From Terriglobales bacterium (GTDB lineage: Bacteria; Acidobacteriota; Terriglobia; Terriglobales; Acidobacteriaceae), in the NCBI GenBank assembly GCA_035651655.1, contig DASRFG010000023.1, forward strand, positions 1-64,000: DNA of 64,000 nucleotides. The letters are read 5' to 3'. Shown one piece after another: positions 36,479-45,837 of the stretch (positions are counted from its first letter, which is position 1; each line of letters opens with the position of its first letter). The translations under genes and the position numbers were made by a program. The notes below the pieces were generated by a model. The model made no database searches and was not told the origin of the DNA. It saw only the letters and a program-made list of their open reading frames with translations.

Positions 36479-36915
36479 TAAAAAGTTGGCGTCGGTATGG
36501 CTTCGGCTTGTATTGTACCGTATCGCGAGTTTTGGGGCGGAACCATAAAGACAGGTCAAGGGCTTGATCGCGTTCAATGTCACGGGCGAATACGCAAGAC
36601 CCGAGTGTGCATAACTCTGCTTAATCCCAAGTTCTACACAAGACCGGGCAAAGCAATGCGACATTGTCGCAAAGAAGTGCAAGACCCTGCCGGCGGCCTC
36701 TGTTTCCTCTGAAATGCCCGTCAGTCGAGCGTTTTAGCCATAAATTCATAAAAAACTCCTTGACACGGCTAACGCAAAAAAGCAGAATCCTCCAACGTAT
36801 TCACCCGTTTGTTCCCTTTTATTTGTTCCATCGGCCTAAGAACAAATTTCTTGTCTTTAAGGTGGGAACGGGATTTCATTTTTCCCCGGGCCAACCACTC
36901 TGAGGAGTGCAATCC
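36479..36915. other. Gene-free spacer of 437 bases
   Basis: Between tRNA-Asp and the secreted-protein gene. I see no gene. Its last third is AT-rich compared with its surroundings and contains the promoter noted at 36760-36788 and a leader of about 120 bases. Confidence 0.5.
36760..36788 (+). promoter_or_regulatory. Promoter of the secreted Cys-rich protein gene
   Basis: TTGACA (36760-36765), 17 bases, then CAGAAT (36783-36788). A start near 36795 gives a 120-base leader. Confidence 0.5.
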
Positions 36916-38562
36916 ATGAAGGTATCTAGAAGAAGCATGAAGCACGTCACACGATGTATCTGTACTGTGGCGCTAACCTTGTTTGTTGGCGGAATTGTGT
37001 GGGCGCAGGGTGCAACCCAAACCGGGGCGGTGCTCGAAATTAAAGGCACTGTTTCGCAGGGTGACGCCGTCAAGAACATTGACCTGTTCATAACCGATTC
37101 GCAGATTCATTCCGGGGCTCCGAGGTCGAGTCCATGCGACGAAATTCTTAGTGACTCTTACGTGTTACAAGGTGGATCGCCGAGTGGTTGCGATAACGAG
37201 CCAGGGGATCCGAGCTTCGAAGTGACCCAGAGTCATGGCCAATATTCCTTCACCACGGAGAGCTCACCAGGCTACCGACTCGATGTCACGACAGAATACC
37301 ATTATGAGGGTTGCAACACGGCCGTAACCGTATGCGCCTCGCCTGACACGGGCTTCCTAACGGTCACGAACAATGGCCTATCCACTTTCACTGGAACGAT
37401 AACTCTCTCAGGTAAGTCATCGGGTTGCGGGACAGTATCTGACAGCTCTACAGGGTCACTTTCTCCTGGGGATGGGCCCGATTCTCCCGGGGGCTCAGTC
37501 ACTCTCGTATTGCCGACAGGCCCGCCCGATAGCGATTATATAAGTCCAAGCGACAGCAGCAGTTGCGGCGGATTTAGCAGTAACGTCACCGTCGGCGAGA
37601 TCAAACCGGTAGCGCCAGGCACCACAACCGTCCTGCTACCGGACGGTCCGCTGACTCAGAGTATTACCTTCCCCGCCAGCACGCAGATGGGTGGCGTTGC
37701 CAAAATGAGAGACGTTCTGAGGCTGGTGGATGGCGCCGTTTGCGATGCCACAGTGGCGGCAGGAAATCCCGGAGACACCGCGTATTTCGGCGGATCTTCC
37801 ATCCCAGGCCCACCGGCCGCGAACCCGCGTTGCTTGCGGGTTAGCGGAAATGACGCCGCGATCATAACCAACGAGTGTTTCGATGCGGCTGGCAATCAGT
37901 TCCCCGACTGCACGACCATTAATCAATCGGTGCCGAACCCGGCTTTAATCGGTCTGGACTCGCAGTACAGCAGCAGTTTGGATCCCACAAGCGGGGCATA
38001 TGTGATTGCTCACGATGACGACTCCCACTTAATCGGGCATGTCCCGGGTCCCGACTGGACGAACATCACCAAGTCCTTCCAGCCGGGCTGCACCACCCCG
38101 CCTTGCGGTAGCGGTGGAGGTGGTAAACGTCTCAACGGTCAGGAGACGGTGATCGATCTCAATCTGGACTGCCAGCTTTTGGCATTCACGATTACGCCAA
38201 GGTCCGGCGCACCAACCGTGCCTCCGGGCGGCCTAGTCACGGTTGCAGGAAATATCAGGGGCTGCAGTCCTCAACCAGGATCCTCAACTAACGGCTATGG
38301 GCTACTCACTTTCACGTTTGAGGGGCCACATAAACAAGGTGGCGTCTGTACTCAGACGAGAGTGTCGCTGCCACCTCCTCCGAAGCCAGGCGCACAACAG
38401 GGTGGATTCCCTGTTCGCCTCGCGCCGGTGGGTTTCAATCGATCGTTTAGCTTCCTTCTGCCAGTCCCGAGCAATGCCTGCACGGGACTGTTTAAGTTCT
38501 CGACCACCATAAAGTCGGGCACTGTGTTCTACAACAATACGGCGCCACTTACTGTCCAGTAA
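36916..38562 (+). CDS. Secreted Cys-rich protein of unknown function
   Basis: A 548-residue exported protein; signal peptide core CICTVALTLFVGGIVWAQG. The ATG at 36916 has GAGGAG about 8 bases upstream. The mature protein is rich in Ser, Gly, Pro and Thr and has many spaced cysteines (for example SPCDEILSDS, SGCDNEPGD, EGCNTAVTVCASPD, PGCTTPPCGSGGG, RGCSPQPGS), which suggests disulfides in the envelope or outside the cell. The last part (PPGGLVTVAGNIRGC onward) may be Ig-like. No enzyme motif is seen, and I do not recognise a family. It has its own promoter and a strong terminator, so it is a single-gene unit. Codon use looks like its neighbours. Confidence 0.7.
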   Translation: MKVSRRSMKHVTRCICTVALTLFVGGIVWAQGATQTGAVLEIKGTVSQGDAVKNIDLFITDSQIHSGAPRSSPCDEILSDSYVLQGGSPSGCDNEPGDPSFEVTQSHGQYSFTTESSPGYRLDVTTEYHYEGCNTAVTVCASPDTGFLTVTNNGLSTFTGTITLSGKSSGCGTVSDSSTGSLSPGDGPDSPGGSVTLVLPTGPPDSDYISPSDSSSCGGFSSNVTVGEIKPVAPGTTTVLLPDGPLTQSITFPASTQMGGVAKMRDVLRLVDGAVCDATVAAGNPGDTAYFGGSSIPGPPAANPRCLRVSGNDAAIITNECFDAAGNQFPDCTTINQSVPNPALIGLDSQYSSSLDPTSGAYVIAHDDDSHLIGHVPGPDWTNITKSFQPGCTTPPCGSGGGGKRLNGQETVIDLNLDCQLLAFTITPRSGAPTVPPGGLVTVAGNIRGCSPQPGSSTNGYGLLTFTFEGPHKQGGVCTQTRVSLPPPPKPGAQQGGFPVRLAPVGFNRSFSFLLPVPSNACTGLFKFSTTIKSGTVFYNNTAPLTVQ

Positions 38563-38580
38563 CCATTGCTTTGAAAACTA

Positions 38581-38611
38581 AACCGGGCCGCCAACGCGGT
38601 CCGGTTTTTTT
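38581..38611 (+). terminator. Rho-independent terminator
   Basis: AACCGGGCCGC-CAAC-GCGGTCCGGTT is an 11-pair stem with one G-U pair, followed by a run of T. The other strand also has a T-rich tract past the stem, so it may serve the convergent kinase gene as well. Confidence 0.85.
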
Positions 38612-38699
38612 GGGCCGCATGTTTGTAGCGACTAGTCTCAATACTTCATCTTGAGCGACCGAGATGCTTAGGAGTAGGCAAGACGGGAGACTCTGGCGG

Positions 38700-41600
38700 T
38701 TAGGTCTTCTGGAGATTGGCTCCGCGGGTGGCTTCCGCGTAAATTTTATTCAGGTCAGAACGGTCCAGCAGATGTTCTGCCCCGGCTTCCTTTTTGATGT
38801 CGTCTAACAGGCGTAGGGCCTGCCGGTACTGGTCAGCCCCTTCCGAAATATTGCCCGAAAGCCGAAGTGAGGTCCCCATCAGGTAATGGATCCTGGCGTT
38901 CTCCATGCGCATACCCAGCTTCTCGCTATTACCCAGGATTTGTTGTAGTTCCTGGCGAGCGCGCGTGTAGTCCTTGTTCTGCACGATTGCTTCGGCTCGA
39001 TAGACGGAACACTCGAGCGAGCGTTGTCGTTGGCCAAGAGAATCTGCTTGCTGTTGCAGGTGGGCAAATTCATTGGCGGCCGCGGTCGCGTGTCCCTCGA
39101 CGAGCGCTGCCCTGGCAAGATTGATCTTCGATATAAGAACATCCTCCGGTTGTCCGCCCTGGGAAGCGGTGCTTAAGGCTTGTTGATACATCGCCTTCGC
39201 CCCGCCCACATTTCCGGCGTAGAACAGCACGTCGCCGCGTGTATTCAGGAGGCTTGCGCGTAATGAGTTGTTCTTCAGGTTACGCGCCAATAGTTCTGCT
39301 TCATTCAGGGGAGCAGCGGCTTCGGCGCTCCTTCCCGCCTCCGCAAGAAATCTGCCGAAATCATTCAGGGATTGCGCCAGCTCAATGCTGCGGTCCCCGG
39401 CATCTCGAAGCGACTTGAGCGTGTCTTGCATCGCATTCACGGCGGCCCCATAGCGGCCCTGACGGGCGAAAATGAATGCCATGCTGTGTGACTGGGAAGC
39501 TGCGCCACGGTTGTCCGATGCCTTTCGGTCAAGATCCAACGCCTTGATGAAGTCCGCCATCGCCTGCTCATCATGGCCAAGGTTGCCGTAGGCAACACCA
39601 AGATTGTGGAGAGTGTCGGCAATGTCAGGCGGGACATTCAGTTTCTGGCGCAACTGGAACGCCTGCTGTAAATAAGTGAGAGCGCCCTCATAATCGGCGA
39701 GCCGGAGGTAGACGTTACCGATATTGTTCAAGCAGAGAGCTTGATTGGTTTCATCGCCGGAATCGCGCTGAATCTGTAGTGACTCTTTATACATTTTCAG
39801 GGCTTGTTGGTATTGTCCCCGGTCAAGATAAAGATTAGCGAGATCAATAAGGGTGTCACCGGCCTCTTTCTTGGCTCCGATTTCACGCTCGATCTGCAAT
39901 CCTCGATTAAAGCTGGTCAGGGCTAAATCGGACTTCCCGACGAGTGCCTGTACCTGCGCCATGCTGCTTAGGTCGGATGCCATAGCGCGCTTCTGTCCGA
40001 TCTTCGTATTGATGTCTAACGATTCCTGCAAACTACGCAAAGCCTCATCGGGCTTATTCATGAGGCGATAGGAGATACCCATGGCCAACAAGATCAGTCC
40101 CTTTTGCTCCTGGTTGTCGGATTGAATTGCGAGGCTCAGACCCTTCGTTAAAGGATCGAGAGCGGCCCGCGGATTGCCGCTCATCATCTCCACAGCACCC
40201 ATTTGCCAGAGCGTCCGGATATTTTTGGGGTCGGCCTGCAAGATGCGTGAGAATAGCGCCCGGGCTTTATCGTAATCAGCCTCATCGCGGTAGAGACTGC
40301 CCAAAGCGTATTGCACGTCAGGATTGTCGGGAAGAGTCTTGGACAAGTTCTCGTAAGCTTCGATGGCTTTCTTGTTGTCCCTCACGATTCGAGCGTGAGC
40401 CGCTTCTATAAGATATTTCTCCGCGAGTGGCAGTTGGTACGCGAGCTCGATCGCCTTGCGGGAGACCTGCTCCGCCTCACTATCGTAACCGAGGGCGGAG
40501 TTCGCGTCGGCCAAGCGCGAGAACGCCAGGGCAAATTGTGGGTCCTCCTTGGTAGCGGATCCCAAGCTCTTCACCGCTTCAAGGTTCTTGCCCTCGCGCA
40601 GGAGCTGTACGCCTTGGTTGTAATCACGAAGTGCGAGTGGCGATTTGGAGCTTGGCTGGAAAGAGCTGGCCTTGAGTTCCTTCAGTACGTCAGGCGAAAC
40701 AGAAAGATTCTGGCGGATCGATTCGGCGAGGCGGCTCGCAGCAGCGGGAATATCCTTCTCGCCGGCAGGGTCGAGCTTCAGCGGGATCCGCCGATCTCGG
40801 TTTATGTCCTGAAGGGTGGCGTCAATCTTGATCTGGTCGCCCAATCGGACAAACTGTCCCGACACGACGTTGTCGGCGTTGCTAGATTCTGCGATGCGAG
40901 CGAGTGTAGCCAGATCGATGCTAGTGGAAGGACCAATTCGCAAGTCGGTCAAAAGTTGGTGCACACGATCAGGAGAGACCGTGCGCAGGTGTGCGGAGTG
41001 ACCAACCGCAGTGTTCAACATTTCCGCGAGAGTGGGTCCTAACCAGTCCAGGGATGGGTCACCCGAGGCATTGCGGAACGGGAGGATGGCCAAAGACACC
41101 TGGGGACCGGCGGGCGCGGTTCTGGTGGCGGTTGACTTCGAAAATAGTTTGTCGCGAAAGATGTAACCGGTTCCCGCGAGGAGCAGCACCACCAGGACCA
41201 CCGAGGCAGCGACCCAAGGGAAACCTTGTCCCCATGGCCTGACCGGTGGGAAGCCGAGCGAGGCGGCGGCTTTGTTCCCTTGCCAGACGCTGAGATCGTT
41301 GAGCAGCTCCTGCGCGGTCTGGTAGCGCAGCTTGAGGTCTCTTTCCAGGCACCGGCTGACCACATTACTCAGGCCGCGCGGGACTTTGCTTTCCAAGTCT
41401 GCGACAGGAATGGCACGCTCCTGAGTGCGCTTCAGCAAGCTGGCCAGGGCGGTGTCGGCCTTGTAAGGGGTCTTGCCGCTTAGCAGTTCGTAGAAGATCA
41501 AGCCCACGGTAAAGAGATCAGAACGCTGATCGAGTTCGGTCCCCAGAGCCTGTTCGGGGGACATGTACTCCATGGTGCCGATGAGAGCGCCGCTCTGGGT

Positions 41601-42323
41601 CATGCCTCCGGTCGCCTCTAGTGAGCGTGCCAGTCCGAAGTCCATCACCACCACGCGGCCCTGAGCGTCGCGCATGATGTTCTGCGGCTTCAGGTCGCGA
41701 TGGATGACTCCCTCGCGGTGCGCGGCATCGAGCGCCAGGCAGACCTGCTGCATGATGTCCACCGCCTCTTCAGGCGTGAACTTCTGCCGTTCCAGCAGCA
41801 GGCTGTGCAGGTCGCGCCCCTCAACGTATTCCATGGTGATGAACTTCACGCCTTCGGCTTCGCCGAGGTCATAAATTCGGATTACGTTGCGATGGGTAAC
41901 CTGCCGCGCCAGGATAAGTTCCTGCTTGAAGCGCTGGATGATGGCAGGATTGCCAGCGAGCTCAGGCCGAATAACCTTGAGAGCGACGGTGCGTTCCAGT
42001 TCGCGGTCGGTGGCCTTGTAAACCGCACCCATACCACCTTCGCCTAGCATTTGCAGAATTTCGTACCGTCCGGCAAGGATTGTTCCCGCGGGGAGTGCGG
42101 TTGGGGATCCCCAGTAACCTGCCGACATGGGCGCGCGCTTGGCGGCGACGGCCCCCGGAGCAATGGTCTCGCCGGAAATGGTCTGCGCTGGAAAGGCTTT
42201 ACTTTCAGGGACAGGAGTCAGGGTAGCGGCCGCATCCCGGTGAGCGCCTGAGACAGGACGCATATTCTCGGGCACGAGCGTAGCATCGTCGGGGTTTGGC
42301 GGCGGCTTCTTGTCCTCTTTCAT
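38700..42323 (-). CDS. Receptor Ser/Thr protein kinase with TolB-like and TPR domains
   Basis: A 1,207-residue membrane kinase. After a disordered Pro/Ala-rich start, the PknB-type kinase domain (about 85-345) shows LGEGGMGAVYKA, VALKVI, VIHRDLKPQN and DFGLARS, so it should be active. A membrane helix (WVAASVVLVVLLLAGTGYIF) leads to a TolB/FlgO-like domain beginning VSLAILPFRNASGDPSLDWL, and then more than a dozen TPR units, two of them with the NIGNVYLRLADYEGAL form. The ATG at 42323 was chosen because a TATACT -10-like box (42415-42420) lies inside the longer frame that begins at 42440. It shares its middle and tail design with the HTH-TPR protein at 3725-5569. Confidence 0.9.
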   Translation of the reverse strand: MKEDKKPPPNPDDATLVPENMRPVSGAHRDAAATLTPVPESKAFPAQTISGETIAPGAVAAKRAPMSAGYWGSPTALPAGTILAGRYEILQMLGEGGMGAVYKATDRELERTVALKVIRPELAGNPAIIQRFKQELILARQVTHRNVIRIYDLGEAEGVKFITMEYVEGRDLHSLLLERQKFTPEEAVDIMQQVCLALDAAHREGVIHRDLKPQNIMRDAQGRVVVMDFGLARSLEATGGMTQSGALIGTMEYMSPEQALGTELDQRSDLFTVGLIFYELLSGKTPYKADTALASLLKRTQERAIPVADLESKVPRGLSNVVSRCLERDLKLRYQTAQELLNDLSVWQGNKAAASLGFPPVRPWGQGFPWVAASVVLVVLLLAGTGYIFRDKLFSKSTATRTAPAGPQVSLAILPFRNASGDPSLDWLGPTLAEMLNTAVGHSAHLRTVSPDRVHQLLTDLRIGPSTSIDLATLARIAESSNADNVVSGQFVRLGDQIKIDATLQDINRDRRIPLKLDPAGEKDIPAAASRLAESIRQNLSVSPDVLKELKASSFQPSSKSPLALRDYNQGVQLLREGKNLEAVKSLGSATKEDPQFALAFSRLADANSALGYDSEAEQVSRKAIELAYQLPLAEKYLIEAAHARIVRDNKKAIEAYENLSKTLPDNPDVQYALGSLYRDEADYDKARALFSRILQADPKNIRTLWQMGAVEMMSGNPRAALDPLTKGLSLAIQSDNQEQKGLILLAMGISYRLMNKPDEALRSLQESLDINTKIGQKRAMASDLSSMAQVQALVGKSDLALTSFNRGLQIEREIGAKKEAGDTLIDLANLYLDRGQYQQALKMYKESLQIQRDSGDETNQALCLNNIGNVYLRLADYEGALTYLQQAFQLRQKLNVPPDIADTLHNLGVAYGNLGHDEQAMADFIKALDLDRKASDNRGAASQSHSMAFIFARQGRYGAAVNAMQDTLKSLRDAGDRSIELAQSLNDFGRFLAEAGRSAEAAAPLNEAELLARNLKNNSLRASLLNTRGDVLFYAGNVGGAKAMYQQALSTASQGGQPEDVLISKINLARAALVEGHATAAANEFAHLQQQADSLGQRQRSLECSVYRAEAIVQNKDYTRARQELQQILGNSEKLGMRMENARIHYLMGTSLRLSGNISEGADQYRQALRLLDDIKKEAGAEHLLDRSDLNKIYAEATRGANLQKT

Positions 42324-42626
42324 GTCAACGACTGATAAACCAGGAAACAGGCCATGAGAGAAGCCCGTGGCAGGGTGCCAGATCGCTCGCTCTCCGCGAT
42401 GGCCAAGTCGGATTAGTATATACCGCGCTAAACCTGACATCAGCCGAAAAAATGCGGCAAATGGTATTTGGGCACACCCATCAAGAAGTCGTAATGCAGA
42501 TCAGGAATTCTCACCAGGGCTGAACCCGCGACTTTCCTCCTAGCAAACGGGACGTTCTGCACGGGCATCGTACTGATCAGTTCCAGCAGATGATGAAGCT
42601 GAGGAGTTCCGCGAAAGGACGTCGCT
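42324..42626. other. Divergent promoter spacer between kinase and PoxB-like genes
   Basis: A 303-base spacer without a gene. On the minus strand TATACT at 42415-42420 could be the kinase -10 box, with only a weak -35. For the plus strand, a GGA-rich stretch just before 42627 gives the ribosome site, but I found no clear promoter. Confidence 0.4.
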
Positions 42627-44375
42627 ATGACCGCAGGAGACGTGCTCGTCGAATGTTTGCTCGAGTGGGGTGTTGAGGTTGTTTTCGGTTTGCCGGGAGA
42701 CGGCATCAACGGAATCATTGAGGCGTTTCGCGCCCGCAAGGACAAGATCCGCTTCATTCTGGTCCGGCACGAAGAAGCTGCCGCTTTCATGGCTTGCGGC
42801 TATGCCAAGTACACGGGAAAACTGGGTGTATGCGTGGCCACCTCCGGTCCCGGCGGAATTCATCTGCTGAACGGGCTTTATGACGCCAAAATGGACGGCG
42901 CTTCGGTGTTGGCCATCACGGGGCTGCAATACCACGACCTGATCGGCACGTTCACGCAGCAGGATGTGGAGTTGGACAAACTGTACGCAGATGTGTGCGT
43001 TTACAACCAGCGCATCATGGGTCCAACTCACGTTCAAAACGTGATGAACCTGGCATGCCGCACTGCTCTTGCCTATCACGGCGTGGCTCACGTGACCATG
43101 CCGGTGGATTTTCAGGAAATCGACGTTAAGGACTGGAAACGTTCGAAGCGCAACATCCCCCACCACACTTCCGCTGTGCGCGCGCATGCTATGAAAATTC
43201 CAGCTCTCAGCGAATTGCAGAGAGCGGCCGACATCCTGAATGAAGGAAAGAAAGTTGCGATCCTCGCCGGGCGTGGAGCGCTGCATGCGACCGATGAACT
43301 GGAACAGGTGGCCGACATTCTGGCTGGCCCCATTATCAAACCATTGCTGGGCAAAGCGGCTGTCCCGGATGACAGTCCCTACACGACGGGTCCGATAGGC
43401 CTGCTGGGGACCAAGCCATCGCAGGAGGCAATTGAGGACTGCGACACGATTTTCATGGTGGGCACGTCATTCCCGTACCTGGAGTTCATGCCCAAGCCGG
43501 ACCAAGCCCAGAGCGTGCAGATAGATAGCGATCCCAAGCGGATTGGATTGCGCTATCCGGTCGAGGTTGGACTGATGGGAGATAGCCAAATTGTTCTGCA
43601 AAACCTGATACCGCTGCTTACCCGTAAAGAGGACCGCAGCTTCCTGGAAGCTGCCCAGGCGGGAATGAAAGATTGGTGGCAACTGATGGAAAAGCAGGCG
43701 ACGCGCAACGACAAGCCGATGAAGCCGCAACTGGTGGCATGGGAACTCGGTAAGCGCCTGCGAGATGATGCCATCGTGAGTTGCGATTGCGGAACCGTCG
43801 CTACCTGGTGGGCGCGTCTGATCCGCGCCAGGCGCGGCCAGATGTTTAGCATCTCCGGCACTCTGGCGAGTATGGCCAATGGCATGCCCTACACGATCGC
43901 GGCGCAGGTCGCCTATCCTGACCGGCAGTGCGTTGCGTTTGTGGGAGACGGGGGATTCTCCATGCTGATGGCCGAGTTTGTGACAGCAGTGAAATACAAA
44001 TTGCCCATCAAGGTTGTGATCGTGGATAACCGCAGCCTGGGCATGATCAAGTGGGAGCAGATGGTGTTCCTGGGAAATCCCGAGTACGTCATTGACAACG
44101 CGCCTATAGATTTTGCGGAATTTGCGCACGCGTGTGGCGGGGTTGGGTTTTCTGTGGACGATCCTGCGAACTGCGGCGAGACCATGGACGCATTCCTGAA
44201 TGCGCCCGGGCCAGCGATATTGCGGGCCGTAGTGGATCCATTCGAGCCGCCGATGCCGGCAAAGATCAAACCTGAGCAAGCTTTGCACTTCGCAGAGTCG
44301 CTAGCGCGCGGCGAGCCCAACCGCAAAAAGATCATCCTGACCATTCTTGCTGACAAAGTGAAAGAGATGGTGTAG
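42627..44375 (+). CDS. Thiamine-diphosphate enzyme, pyruvate oxidase (PoxB)-like
   Basis: A 582-residue ThDP enzyme of the acetolactate synthase/pyruvate oxidase superfamily. The N-terminal Pyr domain carries VFGLPGDGINGIIEAF and the catalytic glutamate in VRHEEAAAFMACGYA; the central domain has AILAGRGALHATDEL; the C-terminal PP domain has GTLASMANGMPYTIAAQ and the ThDP-binding GDGGFSMLMAEF through VDNRSLGM. The last two are closer to E. coli PoxB than to acetolactate synthase. PoxB oxidises pyruvate to acetate and CO2 at the membrane. The C-terminal PoxB membrane helix is not obvious here, so a soluble oxidase or another 2-oxoacid substrate is possible. Confidence 0.8.
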   Translation: MTAGDVLVECLLEWGVEVVFGLPGDGINGIIEAFRARKDKIRFILVRHEEAAAFMACGYAKYTGKLGVCVATSGPGGIHLLNGLYDAKMDGASVLAITGLQYHDLIGTFTQQDVELDKLYADVCVYNQRIMGPTHVQNVMNLACRTALAYHGVAHVTMPVDFQEIDVKDWKRSKRNIPHHTSAVRAHAMKIPALSELQRAADILNEGKKVAILAGRGALHATDELEQVADILAGPIIKPLLGKAAVPDDSPYTTGPIGLLGTKPSQEAIEDCDTIFMVGTSFPYLEFMPKPDQAQSVQIDSDPKRIGLRYPVEVGLMGDSQIVLQNLIPLLTRKEDRSFLEAAQAGMKDWWQLMEKQATRNDKPMKPQLVAWELGKRLRDDAIVSCDCGTVATWWARLIRARRGQMFSISGTLASMANGMPYTIAAQVAYPDRQCVAFVGDGGFSMLMAEFVTAVKYKLPIKVVIVDNRSLGMIKWEQMVFLGNPEYVIDNAPIDFAEFAHACGGVGFSVDDPANCGETMDAFLNAPGPAILRAVVDPFEPPMPAKIKPEQALHFAESLARGEPNRKKIILTILADKVKEMV

Positions 44376-44381
44376 CGGAAT

Positions 44382-45722
44382 TTACTGCGGCATAACGTTG
44401 GAGCCGGCGTTAACGCGTAAGGCCACTGATCCGGCCTTCTGTCCGTCGCTCTCCGCGGTCCACGTCAAGTTTTGCCACCCCTTTTGACCGTCCGGAGGAT
44501 TGATTGCGAGCTGAACCGGATAGGTATCATGCGCACGTACCGGGTACACCTGGTCACCGGGCTCTTGCTTCCAGCCAGCGGGCAAGGTGGCGCGAAGAGT
44601 CACCTGCTTGGGCGAGTCAGTGTCGTTGTGAATCAGCAAGGGCAGCAACAACTTGTCTCCGGGTGCGATTCCGGCTTCCGCAGGAAATAGACTTTCAATA
44701 TGCTCGACATTGTGGGCGGTGCGGAAACGATGGTAGAAGGCCCAAGGTCCGCCCAACTCCAATGAAACCCCTTGGCGTGCTTCAGGCTGGTAGCCACGCG
44801 GGCGGACATAGTTGATAGGCGCGGCAGTAATTCCCTCAAATACATCGCTTGTCGGCGAACCGCCAACCAGGGACTTGCCGAAGATCAGCCTCACCGGCAT
44901 CTCAGTAAATTCTTTAAGTTGCTGCTCGGTGAAGTCGGCCTGGGTTTTGTAGTACCTCCAGGCATCGGCAGCGATTTTTGAGTATGGAACTCCCTTCGCC
45001 GGCGAAACATCGCTGGTGGGATATTCGGGTCCATTACCTTTGTAGAAATCGAATCGCAAGGAATCAGAGAAGTAATAAATCTTCTTAGGTTGCCAGGGTC
45101 GCAATCCTTCGCCGTAGTTGTTGATCGTGGAGTAATTGCGCGGGGGATTAACCTGTTCTGGGAAGATTACGGGGTTCGCGGCTAAGTCAAAAGCCTCCGT
45201 TGCAATCACACCGGCTGCCTGATGGTCACCGTGATTCTCGCCTACGACGAAATTGGGCATCCAGGTGAGAATGACTTCTGGGCGAGTTAGACGAACCAGA
45301 CGCACCATCTCCTCGAGAGCAGCGCCATGATGCCAGGTTTCCAGCGAGTGCAGCACGTCCTGGCTAGCGGTGTCCGAACCGCGCAAAAACCAGGCGTTGG
45401 TGACGCCGTATGAGGCAAGCGATTTCCGCGATTCCATTTCGCGAACATCGGCGAGCGCGGCTGCCTGCTCCTGGCCGGCGCCGTTTCCTCCCGAGTTGCC
45501 GCGGGTGCCATAGACCACGGCCACGCGCTTGTGCTGTTGCTCGATCTGTTTGGCCAGGTAAGCGGCAACCTCAATGTCGTCATCGGGATGCCCGACAACC
45601 AGCAGAATGTCGGCCTTGTAGCGCTCATCTGGAGGCGGATTCGTCGGAGCTTGAGGAAGCTGGCACCAACTGAGCGAAGTAAGCAATACGGCGCAGGCAA
45701 GAAGCCGAAGAGGCATACTCAT
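44382..45722 (-). CDS. Exported PIG-L family deacetylase
   Basis: A 446-residue secreted protein: a signal peptide (RLLACAVLLTSLSWCQ), then a PIG-L/LmbE deacetylase domain with the zinc motif VVGHPDDDIEVAAYLAK near residue 42 and the second ligand in GENHGDHQAAG. The last 110 residues form an Ig-like or NEW3-type domain (NDTDSPKQVTLRATLPAGWK). PIG-L enzymes remove N-acetyl from GlcNAc-containing substrates. The signal peptide excludes a role as cytoplasmic BshB in bacillithiol synthesis. It lies 115 bases behind the Oar gene on the same strand, so it may act on an imported or surface glycan. Confidence 0.85.
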   Translation of the reverse strand: MSMPLRLLACAVLLTSLSWCQLPQAPTNPPPDERYKADILLVVGHPDDDIEVAAYLAKQIEQQHKRVAVVYGTRGNSGGNGAGQEQAAALADVREMESRKSLASYGVTNAWFLRGSDTASQDVLHSLETWHHGAALEEMVRLVRLTRPEVILTWMPNFVVGENHGDHQAAGVIATEAFDLAANPVIFPEQVNPPRNYSTINNYGEGLRPWQPKKIYYFSDSLRFDFYKGNGPEYPTSDVSPAKGVPYSKIAADAWRYYKTQADFTEQQLKEFTEMPVRLIFGKSLVGGSPTSDVFEGITAAPINYVRPRGYQPEARQGVSLELGGPWAFYHRFRTAHNVEHIESLFPAEAGIAPGDKLLLPLLIHNDTDSPKQVTLRATLPAGWKQEPGDQVYPVRAHDTYPVQLAINPPDGQKGWQNLTWTAESDGQKAGSVALRVNAGSNVMPQ

Positions 45723-45799
45723 GCTGGAATGAAATCCTTTCTTAATTTCCTTAAAGACAAGTTCACAGCGAGAAAAATGAAAACGATGCTAACACGAAG

Positions 45800-45824
45800 G
45801 GCCGGAGAAACTTGCGCTCCGGCC
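45800..45824 (-). terminator. Hairpin after the Oar gene, possible weak terminator
   Basis: GGCCGGAG-AAACTTGCG-CTCCGGCC is a perfect 8-base GC-rich stem 14 bases after the Oar stop. The following bases are only moderately T-rich, so partial readthrough to the deacetylase gene is possible. Confidence 0.4.
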
Positions 45825-45837
45825 TCATCGTCATCCG

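Noticed and set aside
40311-41042. A 243-codon frame antisense to the kinase gene
   Set aside because: Shadow of the TPR-coding strand, without start signals or a recognisable domain.
43467-44288. A 273-codon frame antisense to the PoxB-like gene
   Set aside because: Overlaps conserved ThDP motifs on the plus strand; no independent support.
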